A stretch of 64,000 nt of DNA from Pyruvatibacter sp. (GTDB lineage Bacteria > Pseudomonadota > Alphaproteobacteria > CGMCC-115125), in assembly GCF_040219635.1 (NCBI RefSeq), contig NZ_JAVJSC010000002.1:1-64000 (forward strand), written 5' to 3'. The notes under the pieces were generated by a model that saw nothing but the letters and a program-made list of their open reading frames with translations, was not told where the DNA came from and did not search any database. Each line of letters starts with the position of its first letter. The first letter of the stretch is position 1. Positions 27,154 through 35,503 of this stretch are shown piece after piece. Position numbers and translations under genes: made by a program.

Positions 27154-27534
27154 CTAAACGGCGGTTGTGTAGCCGCGCTCGATAACCCGTTCGAGGGCCT
27201 CAAACGCCTCGCGCAGCTCTTCAAAGGCCACGCGGTGGCGCTGCAGGTCGTCCAGCGCACTGGCGGTCGGCACGCCGGGCTGGTCCGCCACAGCCAGTGC
27301 CTTGGCAAGGTAGGCTGCACGAAGCTCTGCAATGCGTACAGCCAGCCGCGTCATGGTCTTGAGTGTTACATCCGGCAACTTGGCGTGCAGCACTTCATAG
27401 TTGGCCTCAAGGATCGTGCGATCCATGCGCTCGGCGAACTCCTGCAGCGCACGGCGCTTTTCGCGGTCCAGTTCAGCACCGGTCAGCAACCTGTCAATTT
27501 TGCGTGTTTCGATCACACCTGAATAGCGCACCAT
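27154..27534 (-). CDS. Unknown soluble helical protein
   Basis: A 126-residue protein I do not recognise. It appears all-helical and charged, with heptad-like stretches such as LDREKRRALQEFAERMDR and FEELREAFEALERVIERG. It has no cysteine, signal or membrane segment. AAGGAGG lies 9 nt before the ATG, a near-perfect ribosome site that argues for a real gene. It is convergent with the CDGSH gene, with 17 nt between stops. It might be a small regulator or assembly factor, but nothing supports a specific role. Confidence 0.65.
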   Translation of the reverse strand: MVRYSGVIETRKIDRLLTGAELDREKRRALQEFAERMDRTILEANYEVLHAKLPDVTLKTMTRLAVRIAELRAAYLAKALAVADQPGVPTASALDDLQRHRVAFEELREAFEALERVIERGYTTAV

Positions 27535-27627
27535 GGGCGCACCCTCCTTGCTGGAAACCCGATGGAGTTCCCTCAGGGTCTGAGTGTCGCACAGGGGCGT
27601 TAATGGACTGTTAGGCGGATGCCGCCC

Positions 27628-28113
27628 TTAGCTGATCGGCTTTTTGGGGCGCTTGAGTTGCATCGTGGCATCCTTGCCGTCAGCCAGCCTGAAGCCAAAC
27701 TGCTCGTAAAATCCGTGCGCGTCGCGGGTGGCCAGCGTCCAGTTATAGACGTGCTCAAGCGGCGGGTAGCTGAGCATGGCGCGCATCAGCAGCGTGCCGC
27801 ACCCCTGCCCCTTGTGGCTGTCGATCACGAACACATCTGAGACCCAGGCGAACCGGGTCATGTCCGTGACCAGTCGCGCAAAGCCGATCTGCCGGGCAAC
27901 ACTGCCAGAGTCGGACCTTTGGTAGAGCCCGAACGGCAGCCCGTTGGCGACGCTTTCCATCAGCCGGTCCGGCGACAGGTCGCCCGCCCAGTAGGTGTCC
28001 GACAGGGTGTTGAGAATAAGCGTGCGGTCGAGGCGGTTGCGGTCTGTTGAAACCTCAAACGCACCGGCGGTGAACAAACCACCCTGCCACCCTTCATCAT
28101 CTGCGCCGCTCAC
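27628..28113 (-). CDS. GNAT family N-acetyltransferase
   Basis: A 161-residue GNAT protein. VSDVFVIDSHKGQGCGTLLMRAML carries the acetyl-CoA pyrophosphate loop (motif A, HKGQGCG), and TRDAHGFYEQFGF is motif B. The acceptor is unknown. It starts with GTG at 28113 overlapping the stop of the MBL gene (GTGA, 4 nt), so translation is coupled. A GGCGG/CCGCC hairpin immediately follows the stop (27614-27626) without a clear U-tract. Confidence 0.87.
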   Translation of the reverse strand: MSGADDEGWQGGLFTAGAFEVSTDRNRLDRTLILNTLSDTYWAGDLSPDRLMESVANGLPFGLYQRSDSGSVARQIGFARLVTDMTRFAWVSDVFVIDSHKGQGCGTLLMRAMLSYPPLEHVYNWTLATRDAHGFYEQFGFRLADGKDATMQLKRPKKPIS

Positions 28114-28922
28114 AGGTCAAACTCCAGCACCATGCCGTCATAGGCCGGAACCACACCCTCAGGCAGCTCGCGCACCAGTGTCTGGTAATCAAGGTCCACA
28201 TGCATGTTGGTGAGCACGCCCAGCTTCGGCTTTACGTCGGCCAGCCAGCCAAGCGACATATCAAGGTTGGCGTGCGAAGGATGCGGCATCCGCCGTAACG
28301 CATCCACAATCCAGCAGTCAGCCCCGCGAATGGCATCGCGCGCACGCGGCGGCACGCCCACCACATCCGGCGAATAGGCAACCTGGCCGACCTTGAAGCC
28401 AAGCGCTGGGATATCGCCGTGCTCAAGCAGCAGCGGCTCAAACGTTACCGGCCCGCCCGGCCCGTCAATCGTGACCGGCACATGCGGCTCCAGCGGATGC
28501 GGGTTCAGTATCGGCGGATAGCTGGAGCCTTCAGGTGTCCTGAAGCAATAATCAAACCGCGTGGTAATCCATCTGGCGGTTGTCTCATCCATATACACAT
28601 CCACCCGCGCCCGCATGTTCATGGCAACCATGCGCAGGTCGTCAATGCCGTGTGCCTGGTCGGCATGGGCGTGGGTGTACAGCACGGCATCGAGGCGCGG
28701 CTGATCGGCCCGGTTCAACTGCTCGGCCATGTCGGGCGACGTGTCAATCAGAACATCCGTCGTCGGACCATTTTTCTTGGCCGACTTCTGCACCAGTATC
28801 GAGCAGCGGCGACGACGGTTCTTTGGTTCATTGGGGTCACAGTCGCCCCACTTGTTGCCGATGCGCGGTACACCACCCGACGAGCCGCAGCCCAGTATTG
28901 TCACTTTGAGATATTCAGCCAT
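28110..28922 (-). CDS. MBL-fold hydrolase, PhnP-like
   Basis: A 270-residue protein of the PhnP-like branch of the metallo-beta-lactamase fold. GCGSSGGVPRIG opens the domain and CDPNEPKNRRRRCS resembles the structural-zinc insertion. The metal motif reads THAHADQAHGIDD (H84, H86, D88), with Gln at the usual last His position; I recall this Gln as common in the alphaproteobacterial orthologues. LEHGD and a late HVD supply further ligands. Homologues are phosphodiesterases, possibly of cyclic nucleotide-type substrates. It overlaps tatD by 8 nt in a conserved cluster. Confidence 0.88.
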   Translation of the reverse strand: MAEYLKVTILGCGSSGGVPRIGNKWGDCDPNEPKNRRRRCSILVQKSAKKNGPTTDVLIDTSPDMAEQLNRADQPRLDAVLYTHAHADQAHGIDDLRMVAMNMRARVDVYMDETTARWITTRFDYCFRTPEGSSYPPILNPHPLEPHVPVTIDGPGGPVTFEPLLLEHGDIPALGFKVGQVAYSPDVVGVPPRARDAIRGADCWIVDALRRMPHPSHANLDMSLGWLADVKPKLGVLTNMHVDLDYQTLVRELPEGVVPAYDGMVLEFDL

Positions 28923-29712
28923 GAGCTGCGGTGTCCGGGGCTGGTACTTTTGTGAACAGACGATGGAAGTTGTCTGTTGTCACCTGCGCAATTTCGTCAG
29001 GCGTCACGCCCTTGATCTCCGCCAGCCTGGCGGCGGTGTGCGCGGTAAACGCAGGCTCGTTGGTTTTCCCGCGATGAGGCACGGGCGCCAGATACGGCGC
29101 GTCCGTCTCCACCAATAGCCGCTCCAGCGGCAAGGCTTTCACTGTCTCGCGAATGTCGTCGGCCTTCTTGAAGGTGATGATGCCCGACAGCGACACGTAG
29201 CCACCAATGGCCACCGCGCGTTGGGCCAGTTCGGGCCCTGACGAAAAACAATGCAGCAAAAACGGAAACGCGCCCTTTGCGTGTTCGGCTTCCAGAATCT
29301 CGGCCATGTCATCATCTGCGTCACGCGCATGAATAATCAGCGGAAGCTGCGTTTGCCGGGCCGCATCAATATGGGCCAGAAAGCACGTCCGCTGCTCATC
29401 GCGCGGTGCATTGTCATAGAAGTAATCCAGCCCCGTTTCGCCAATGCCCACCACTTCAGGTGCCTGCGTGGCTTCAACGATGCGTTGCGCCGTCACGCCG
29501 GTTTCGCTGTCGGCCTCATGGGGATGAACGCCGACGGTGCACCACACATTGTCAAACCGCTTGGCCACCGCATGAACGCGCTCAAACTCCGACAGCTTGA
29601 CGCAGATCGTCAGCATACGCTGCACGCCCGCAGCGCCTGCCCGCGCCACAACGCCGTCCAGGTCTTCTGCAAGGCCGGGGTAATCAAGGTGGCAATGGCT
29701 ATCAACAAGCAT
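28915..29712 (-). CDS. TatD family hydrolase
   Basis: A 265-residue TIM-barrel metal-dependent hydrolase of the TatD/YcfH type. VDSHCHLDYP (residues 3-12) holds the first metal ligands, VGIGETGLDYFYDN the bridging Glu, LIIHARDAD and LLHCFSSG the His ligands, and VETDAPYLAP the last Asp. The closest group (YcfH), linked to metG, may act as a deoxyribonuclease or D-aminoacyl deacylase. It is 5 nt after metG and overlaps the next MBL gene. Confidence 0.94.
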   Translation of the reverse strand: MLVDSHCHLDYPGLAEDLDGVVARAGAAGVQRMLTICVKLSEFERVHAVAKRFDNVWCTVGVHPHEADSETGVTAQRIVEATQAPEVVGIGETGLDYFYDNAPRDEQRTCFLAHIDAARQTQLPLIIHARDADDDMAEILEAEHAKGAFPFLLHCFSSGPELAQRAVAIGGYVSLSGIITFKKADDIRETVKALPLERLLVETDAPYLAPVPHRGKTNEPAFTAHTAARLAEIKGVTPDEIAQVTTDNFHRLFTKVPAPDTAAHG

Positions 29713-29717
29713 GAAAC

Positions 29718-31274
29718 CTACTCAGCCTTTTCTGCATCCACATAGCGCGGGAACACACCTTCGGGCTTTGGCAGTGCCGTGCCCGGCACCAGCCGCCCGC
29801 CCTCACCCAGATGTGCAAAGGTCCGCGCATCACTATCCACCGCCGCCTGGTCCAGCAACGCAGCACACGATGCGGGCATGATGGGCAGCGCTAGTATTGC
29901 CACCTGCCGAATAATCTCGGCGGTCACATACAACACGGTGCCCATACGCTCCGGGTCCGTCTTTTTCAGCGCCCAAGGTTCCTGGCCCGCGAAATACCGA
30001 TTGGCATCCGCCACTACTTTCCAGACATCGCCCGCATAGGTGTGAATAGCCTGCGCGTCCATTGCCTCACGCGCTGCAGGCAGCAGGCCGTCCACCGCCC
30101 GCAGCATGGCGCGATCGTCGTCAGAAAGATCACCCGGCTGCGGCACCACGCCATCGCAGTTTTTTGCCACCATCGACAGCGAGCGCTGGGCCAGGTTGCC
30201 AAGATCATTGGCAAGGTCCGCGTTGATGCGGTTGACCATGGCTTCGTGGCCATAGCTGCCGTCCTGCCCATACGGCACCTCACGGCAAAAGAAATAGCGG
30301 AACGCATCCACGCCGTATTCGTCAATCATGCCGAACGGGTCCAGCACATTGCCCAGTGACTTCGACATCTTCTCACCGCGATTGTACAAAAAGCCGTGTG
30401 CGAAAACACGCTTGGGCAACGCAATCTCAGCGGACATCAAAAACGCCGGCCAATAGACCGTGTGGAACCGCAAAATATCCTTGCCGATAATGTGCAGGTC
30501 TGCGGGCCAGAACTTTGCAAACGTCGCATCATCAATGCCGGGAAAGCCAACACCGGTTATGTAGTTGGTCAGCGCATCAATCCACACATACATCACGTGG
30601 CTTTCATCGCCGGGCACCGGCACACCCCATGTCAGCGTCTTGCGGGAGACCGACAGATCCTTGAGCCCGCCTTTGACGAACGACATGATTTCGTTGCGCC
30701 GGGCGTCCGGCTGCACAAAGCCCGGCTGGATTTCATACAGCTCAAGCAGCCTGTCCTGATAGGCAGAGAGCTTGAAGAAATAGCTCTCTTCTTCCATCCA
30801 CTTCACCTCGGTGCCCGTGGGCGCCAGCTTCTCGCCGTTTGGCCCTTCGGTCAGTTCGGTCTCGGTATAAAACGCCTCGTCGCGCACCGAGTACCAGCCT
30901 TCATATTTGCCCAGATAAATATCGCCCTTGTCAGCCAGCCGCTTCCATATTTCCTGAGACGCTGTGTGGTGACGTGGCTCACGCGTGGAAATAAAATCGG
31001 TGTTGGAGCAGTTGAGGGCTTCCACAAGTGCTTTGAACTTGGGCGTGTTGCGGTCGGCAAGCTGCGTTACGCTAATGCCTTCTTTTTCTGCCGTCTCCAC
31101 CATCTTCTGACCGTGTTCATCCGTACCCGTCAGAAAAAACACGTCATAGCCGTCCTGCCGCTTGAAGCGTGCCAGCACGTCAGTGGTCAGCGCCTCATAG
31201 GCGTGGCCGATATGCGGCGCGCCGTTGGGATAGGAAATGGCGGTGGTGATATAAAAACTCTTGTCGCCGGACAT
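29718..31274 (-). CDS. metG: Methionyl-tRNA synthetase
   Basis: A 518-residue class I aminoacyl-tRNA synthetase. The HIGH motif is PNGAPHIGHAYEA (about residues 16-28) and the KMSKS loop is GEKMSKSLGN. The anticodon-binding domain is helical (NRYFAGQEPWALKK). The length and lack of a C-terminal EMAP domain fit the short form of alphaproteobacteria. ATG 31274 is the likely start; a TTG 21 nt upstream is in frame. Upstream is holB, downstream is tatD. Confidence 0.97.
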   Translation of the reverse strand: MSGDKSFYITTAISYPNGAPHIGHAYEALTTDVLARFKRQDGYDVFFLTGTDEHGQKMVETAEKEGISVTQLADRNTPKFKALVEALNCSNTDFISTREPRHHTASQEIWKRLADKGDIYLGKYEGWYSVRDEAFYTETELTEGPNGEKLAPTGTEVKWMEEESYFFKLSAYQDRLLELYEIQPGFVQPDARRNEIMSFVKGGLKDLSVSRKTLTWGVPVPGDESHVMYVWIDALTNYITGVGFPGIDDATFAKFWPADLHIIGKDILRFHTVYWPAFLMSAEIALPKRVFAHGFLYNRGEKMSKSLGNVLDPFGMIDEYGVDAFRYFFCREVPYGQDGSYGHEAMVNRINADLANDLGNLAQRSLSMVAKNCDGVVPQPGDLSDDDRAMLRAVDGLLPAAREAMDAQAIHTYAGDVWKVVADANRYFAGQEPWALKKTDPERMGTVLYVTAEIIRQVAILALPIMPASCAALLDQAAVDSDARTFAHLGEGGRLVPGTALPKPEGVFPRYVDAEKAE

Positions 31275-31307
31275 GGCGGTTTTTCTTTCGGTCAACGCAA
31301 GTGCAGG

Positions 31308-32429
31308 CTATCCGCGCGCTGCAGCTTCCAGCGCTGCAAACGTGCCAAGGATCACCTGCTTGCGGTCAAGATTGAGCGCCTCCGCCCGGTCAGCGGTGCG
31401 GCCCGTGTTTTCCCACACCTCTACCCACCGATCAAGCGACGTGCCCGCAGCCAGCCGCGCCATCACCTGGCCCTCCCCGGCAATCACCTCGTCATCGCTG
31501 CCCGGCGGCAGTGCGCCACTGCGCACCAGCCGAACCAGCCAGTCTGACAACAGATCGCGAAACATGCTGTAGGCCTGGTCATTGCCGCGTCGTGCCAGTT
31601 TTTCAGCCAGCGCATGAATGGCCGGAACGTCCGGCTTTGGCAGTGCTGCAATCAGCCCGCTGACCTCACGATACAGCTCAATGCCACCCCCGCCCGCCAG
31701 TTGCAGGGCGCGGCCCACACTGCCCTGCGCCAGCTTGGCCACGGCTTCCATATCGCCATCCGCCATATGCCCCAGATGACCCTGCACGGCAGCCATCAAC
31801 TGGTCATGCGGCAACGGTTTGAGCGCAAGCTGGCGACAGCGCGAGCGGATGGTGGGCAGTAACCGGCCGGGATGATTTGCAAGCACAAAAAACACGGTCT
31901 GCGCGGGGGGCTCCTCCAGCACTTTCAGCAACGCATTGGCAGCGCTCGCATTCATGTCGTCTGCCGTATCCACAATGCAGATGCGCCAGCCGCCCTCACC
32001 GGCCTTCATGCCGAAAAAGTCGTGCGTCCGGCGTACTTCATCCACCGACAGCACGGTCATGAACTTTTTGGTCTTGTCGTTCCACGGCTTGCGCAGGGTC
32101 AATACATTGGCATGGCCGCGTGCAGCAACGCGGCGAAACACAGCGTCTTCAGGCGGCAGATGCAGCGTCTTGACGTTGGCGGCCTCGGCGATGCGCGGGT
32201 CACTGTATTTGAGCAGGAACCGCGCAAACCTGTAGGCCAGCGTGGCCTTGCCTATGCCCGCAGGCCCCGTCACCAGCCACGCATGATGCAACCGGCCCGA
32301 CATGAAGGCCGTGCGCAGCGCTTCTTCCGCGTCCGCGTGGCCATACAGCAGCTCTGTTTCGCGCGGATGGGCAAAGCCTTCAAGCTGGTCGGGTTCGGGC
32401 AGGTCCATGGGGGCCGGTGCGCGTGCCAT
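31308..32429 (-). CDS. holB: DNA polymerase III subunit delta'
   Basis: A 373-residue clamp-loader subunit. LHHAWLVTGPAGIGKATLAYRFA (about residues 46-68) is the degenerate P-loop, DMNASAANALLKVLEEPP is the sensor region, and IRSRCRQLALKPL contains the SRC motif. The usual zinc-binding cysteines are not obvious. The start at 32429 lies 2 nt after the tmk stop, and a second ATG at 32408 is an alternative. It follows tmk as in most alphaproteobacteria and precedes metG. Confidence 0.94.
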   Translation of the reverse strand: MARAPAPMDLPEPDQLEGFAHPRETELLYGHADAEEALRTAFMSGRLHHAWLVTGPAGIGKATLAYRFARFLLKYSDPRIAEAANVKTLHLPPEDAVFRRVAARGHANVLTLRKPWNDKTKKFMTVLSVDEVRRTHDFFGMKAGEGGWRICIVDTADDMNASAANALLKVLEEPPAQTVFFVLANHPGRLLPTIRSRCRQLALKPLPHDQLMAAVQGHLGHMADGDMEAVAKLAQGSVGRALQLAGGGGIELYREVSGLIAALPKPDVPAIHALAEKLARRGNDQAYSMFRDLLSDWLVRLVRSGALPPGSDDEVIAGEGQVMARLAAGTSLDRWVEVWENTGRTADRAEALNLDRKQVILGTFAALEAAARG

Positions 32430-32431
32430 GG

Positions 32432-33082
32432 CTAGGTTGCCACTTCGGCAAAGCGCGCCGTAACGGCGTGCCATATCTGCGCCGATACGTCGGCTTCGGG
32501 CTGCACGGCATCAATCACCACGCAACGCTGCGGATCAGCTTTGGCGATTTCCAAAAAAGCCTGCCGCAGCGTCTCGTGAAACCGCATGCTGAAGCGTTCA
32601 TAGCGCGTCTCGCCTTCCGGGTTGCGGCCCTCGCGGACCGCCGCCCGCTCAAGCCCTCTGTCGGCCGGCACATCCAGAATAATCGTGAGGTCAGGCTTCG
32701 TGTCCCCCACCACCAGCGCCTCAAGCGCGGCTGTCACATCCGTCCCCAGTTTCTGCGCGTATCCCTGATAGGCGGTTGTTGAATCCGCGAACCGGTCTGA
32801 GATGACCCAGCGCCCTTCCTCCAGCGCGGGCCGGATCAGGCGTTCAAGGTGTTCGTTGCGCGCCGCATTCAGTAGCAGCGCTTCCGACAATGGTCGCCAT
32901 CTGTCTGGTGGGCCACTGACCAGCAGCGACCGGATTTCTTCCGCAGACGGTGCGCCGCCTGGTTCGCGCGTTGCCAGTGCCTCAATGCCGCGCTTGTCCA
33001 GTGCGGCAATCAGCCGACGAACCTGCGTGGATTTGCCGGCCCCCTCGCCGCCTTCAAACGTAATGAACTTTCCCCGCATCAT
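32432..33082 (-). CDS. tmk: Thymidylate kinase
   Basis: A 216-residue dTMP kinase. P-loop FITFEGGEGAGKSTQ (about residues 6-20), the TREPGG substrate motif, ISDRFADSTTAYQGYA and the LID region near the arginines RGLERAAVREGRN are all present. Two adjacent ATG codons leave a one-residue ambiguity. The gene starts 9 nt after the dacC stop and ends 2 nt before holB. Confidence 0.96.
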   Translation of the reverse strand: MMRGKFITFEGGEGAGKSTQVRRLIAALDKRGIEALATREPGGAPSAEEIRSLLVSGPPDRWRPLSEALLLNAARNEHLERLIRPALEEGRWVISDRFADSTTAYQGYAQKLGTDVTAALEALVVGDTKPDLTIILDVPADRGLERAAVREGRNPEGETRYERFSMRFHETLRQAFLEIAKADPQRCVVIDAVQPEADVSAQIWHAVTARFAEVAT

Positions 33083-33091
33083 GCTGGTTTG

Positions 33092-34240
33092 TTACTGGCC
33101 GGAAACAAGGGTCGTCAAAGCACCCATTGCCTTGCCGAACAGCCCAAGTTCCTCAACGCTTGCACCGGCAACCAGCGGCACCGTGCGTTCAGGCATTCCT
33201 GGTGCGGTGACAACCAGTTGCCCTACCGTGTCGCCCGCCGCAATTGGCGCGCGCAACGGACCGTCATACCGCACTTTGACATCAAGCCCCTTGCGCCCGT
33301 CCCGCGACATGGTGAGCGCCAGATCATTCGCAAGCACCAGCGGCACGGTGCGGCTGCTGCCCTGCCATACCGGCGCGCGTTCCAGCACCTGGTCAGCCTT
33401 CAGCAACTCATAGCGGCGGAACTCGCGAAACGCCCAGTCCATCAGGCGTTGTGTCTCGTTGGCGCGTTCGCGCTCCGACGACAGGCCGTTGACCACCAGA
33501 ATAAGCCGACGCCCGTCCCGCACCGCTGAGGCCGTGAGGCCATAGCCTGAAACAGACGTATGCCCGGTCTTGAGGCCATCGGCGCCCATATTCATGTAAA
33601 TCAGCGGGTTGCGGTTGGACTGGCTGATGCCATTCCACTCAAAATCGCGCACCGCGTAAATCTCGTAAAACTCCGGGTACGTCTCAATGATGTAGCGCGC
33701 CAGAATGGCCAGTTCATTGGCCGTCATCAAGTGGCCCTCATCCGGCCATCCGGTTGCGTTTTTGAATGTGGACGTCGCAAGGCCAATCTCGCGCGCGCGC
33801 TGCGTCATGCGATCAGCAAACACCGCCTCAGACCCTGCCAGCGCCTCTGCGATTGCAATGCACGCATCATTGCCCGACTGCACGATGACACCATAAATGA
33901 GGTCACGCACCGGCACGCGACTGTTCAACTCGGCAAACATGGTGGAGGAGCCCGACGCCGCTCCGCCCCGCCGCCACGCATTTTCAGAGATCACAAACTC
34001 ATCTTCGAGCGTGACACGGCCTTCGTTGATGGCGTCAAACAACATAACCATGGTCATGAGTTTGGACATTGAGGCGGGTGCCATCAGTGCGTCGCCCTGC
34101 TTTTGGTAAATGATCTCGCCGGTCTCGTAGTCCATCAGCGACAGATAGCTGGCAGGTGTTTCAATAGCCTGCGCGGTTGGCACGCCAAGGGGTGTGGCCA
34201 GAACAAGAAAAGCGGCAAAAAAAACGTTGCGGGCGATCAT
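33092..34240 (-). CDS. dacC: D-alanyl-D-alanine carboxypeptidase (PBP5/6 type)
   Basis: A 382-residue secreted low-molecular-mass penicillin-binding protein that trims peptidoglycan stem peptides. A signal peptide (residues 1-25, ending TAQA) precedes the S11 domain. PASMSKLMT is the SxxK, SGNDACI the SxN and LKTGHTSVSG the KTG motif. The beta-rich C-terminal domain and a terminal amphipathic helix (LGLFGKAMGALTTLV) suit membrane attachment. The ATG at 34240 starts a normal signal peptide. The gene sits between rlpA and tmk. Confidence 0.95.
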   Translation of the reverse strand: MIARNVFFAAFLVLATPLGVPTAQAIETPASYLSLMDYETGEIIYQKQGDALMAPASMSKLMTMVMLFDAINEGRVTLEDEFVISENAWRRGGAASGSSTMFAELNSRVPVRDLIYGVIVQSGNDACIAIAEALAGSEAVFADRMTQRAREIGLATSTFKNATGWPDEGHLMTANELAILARYIIETYPEFYEIYAVRDFEWNGISQSNRNPLIYMNMGADGLKTGHTSVSGYGLTASAVRDGRRLILVVNGLSSERERANETQRLMDWAFREFRRYELLKADQVLERAPVWQGSSRTVPLVLANDLALTMSRDGRKGLDVKVRYDGPLRAPIAAGDTVGQLVVTAPGMPERTVPLVAGASVEELGLFGKAMGALTTLVSGQ

Positions 34241-34395
34241 CGGCAAGAGGCTCCATCGGCGCGCACCCGATTCAAAAATGTGCGCACTGATTGGAGTACC
34301 GCGTCTTGGCGGCGGGTGCCAGAGGGCGCGCACAAAAGGCAGGCATAGCCACCCAAAACGACGCAGTAACCGGCAGTTTTAGGTGAGCAAAGCGC

Positions 34396-35385
34396 CTATT
34401 TTATGACGACGCGGGCACCATTCTGGCCACGTGAAATCACCGACTGCAGCAGGCCGTCCGCGCCCTGGCTGTTGGTCACCGGCCCAACCCGCACCCGATA
34501 CCACGACGTGCCGTCCACCACTGATTCGGTGACATCCACCGGACCAAGGTCGGATAATTGCGAGGCCAGCGCGTTGGCATTGCCTGCGCTGCGGAAAGAC
34601 CCCGCCTGTACAAAAAATGCATCCGCCACCGGTGCCATCATGTTGCTCTGCGACGCAGGGGCAGACGGTGCAACTGCGGAAGCCCCGCCTGCTGCCGCTG
34701 AACCGGCACCGGCCAGCAGCGATACATCAACCGCAGAGCCCGGCAGTGGCGGCAGACCTGCCGTCGCAATGCCGTCGTCGTCGTTGTTTTCTTCCACCGG
34801 CTGCATGTATGTTGCTGCCTGAGCAACCGCAGGCGCAACAGGGGCTGCTGCATCCGCCGTCTGCAAACCCTGCTCACCGGTCCAGCCCTCAGCCTTGCCG
34901 AGATATTGCACACGCACTTTGGCGGTGCCCTGTTCCTTGAAGCCCAACAGCTCTGCCGCGCGCATCGACATATCAATTTCGCGGCCACGGGCGAACGGGC
35001 CGCGGTCATTGACGCGCACAATCAGCGAGCGGCCGTTTTCAAGATTTGTCACCCGCGCCATGGTCGGCATCGGCAGAGTTGGATGCGCGGCCGATACCTG
35101 ATGCATGTCGAATATCTCGCCGTTGGCGGTCATCTTCTTGTGAAATTGCGGGCCATACCACGAGGCGATGCCTGTGCTGTCGTAGCGCTCGTCTTCGCGC
35201 GGGTAGTACCACTCACCGGCAATCTGATAAGGGTTGCCGACTTTCCAGTAACCGCCCTGCCCGGACGGAATCTCACTGCGGCTCACTTCCTTCATCACGG
35301 CTCCGGCAAGCTGTGTTTCCGCACAACCCGCAACCACAAGACAGGCGCCCAGCAAAAGTCCCGCGCGTGACATCATCCGGTTCAT
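34396..35385 (-). CDS. rlpA: RlpA septal ring lytic transglycosylase lipoprotein
   Basis: A 329-residue lipoprotein. The lipobox LVVAGC gives a lipidated cysteine near residue 21. The double-psi beta-barrel (about 75-165) shows GIASWYGPQFHKKMTANGE, NDRGPFARGREIDMS and AAELLGF. A low-complexity Ala/Pro/Asp linker follows, then a C-terminal SPOR domain (FFVQAGSFRSAGNANALASQL and a WYRVRVGP strand) that binds denuded glycan at division sites. RlpA cleaves such glycans. A second in-frame start, MMSRAG, lies nine nucleotides downstream. It is separated from dacC by 155 nt. Confidence 0.93.
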   Translation of the reverse strand: MNRMMSRAGLLLGACLVVAGCAETQLAGAVMKEVSRSEIPSGQGGYWKVGNPYQIAGEWYYPREDERYDSTGIASWYGPQFHKKMTANGEIFDMHQVSAAHPTLPMPTMARVTNLENGRSLIVRVNDRGPFARGREIDMSMRAAELLGFKEQGTAKVRVQYLGKAEGWTGEQGLQTADAAAPVAPAVAQAATYMQPVEENNDDDGIATAGLPPLPGSAVDVSLLAGAGSAAAGGASAVAPSAPASQSNMMAPVADAFFVQAGSFRSAGNANALASQLSDLGPVDVTESVVDGTSWYRVRVGPVTNSQGADGLLQSVISRGQNGARVVIK

Positions 35386-35480
35386 GGCCCCATTATCCTC
35401 GCTACACTGTAAATGTAAGGAGCGCACCGGCCCCCATCATGGCAGTCCCCAATTATGGCACTCATAGTGCCCGCAATAAG

Positions 35481-35497
35481 GTAAACGAGGTGTTTAC
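35481..35497. promoter_or_regulatory. GTAAAC-N5-GTTTAC inverted repeat
   Basis: Perfect 6-bp arms flank GAGGT between the divergent rlpA and MmgE/PrpD genes, 7 nt before the latter's ATG at 35504. A second repeat, GGCAC-N5-GTGCC, lies at 35457-35471. Both could be operators; the first also overlaps the likely ribosome site GAGG at 35487-35490. Confidence 0.4.
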
Positions 35498-35503
35498 GAA
35501 TTG

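Noticed and set aside
28110..28922. Loss of a zinc ligand (HADQ for HADH) as a sign of inactivity
   Set aside because: I recall the same Gln in orthologues linked to tatD, and all other ligands are present, so it is probably a family feature.
30396..31547. 383-codon open frame antisense to metG and holB
   Set aside because: It lies fully opposite two strongly conserved genes, has no recognisable domain and reads like a codon-bias shadow.
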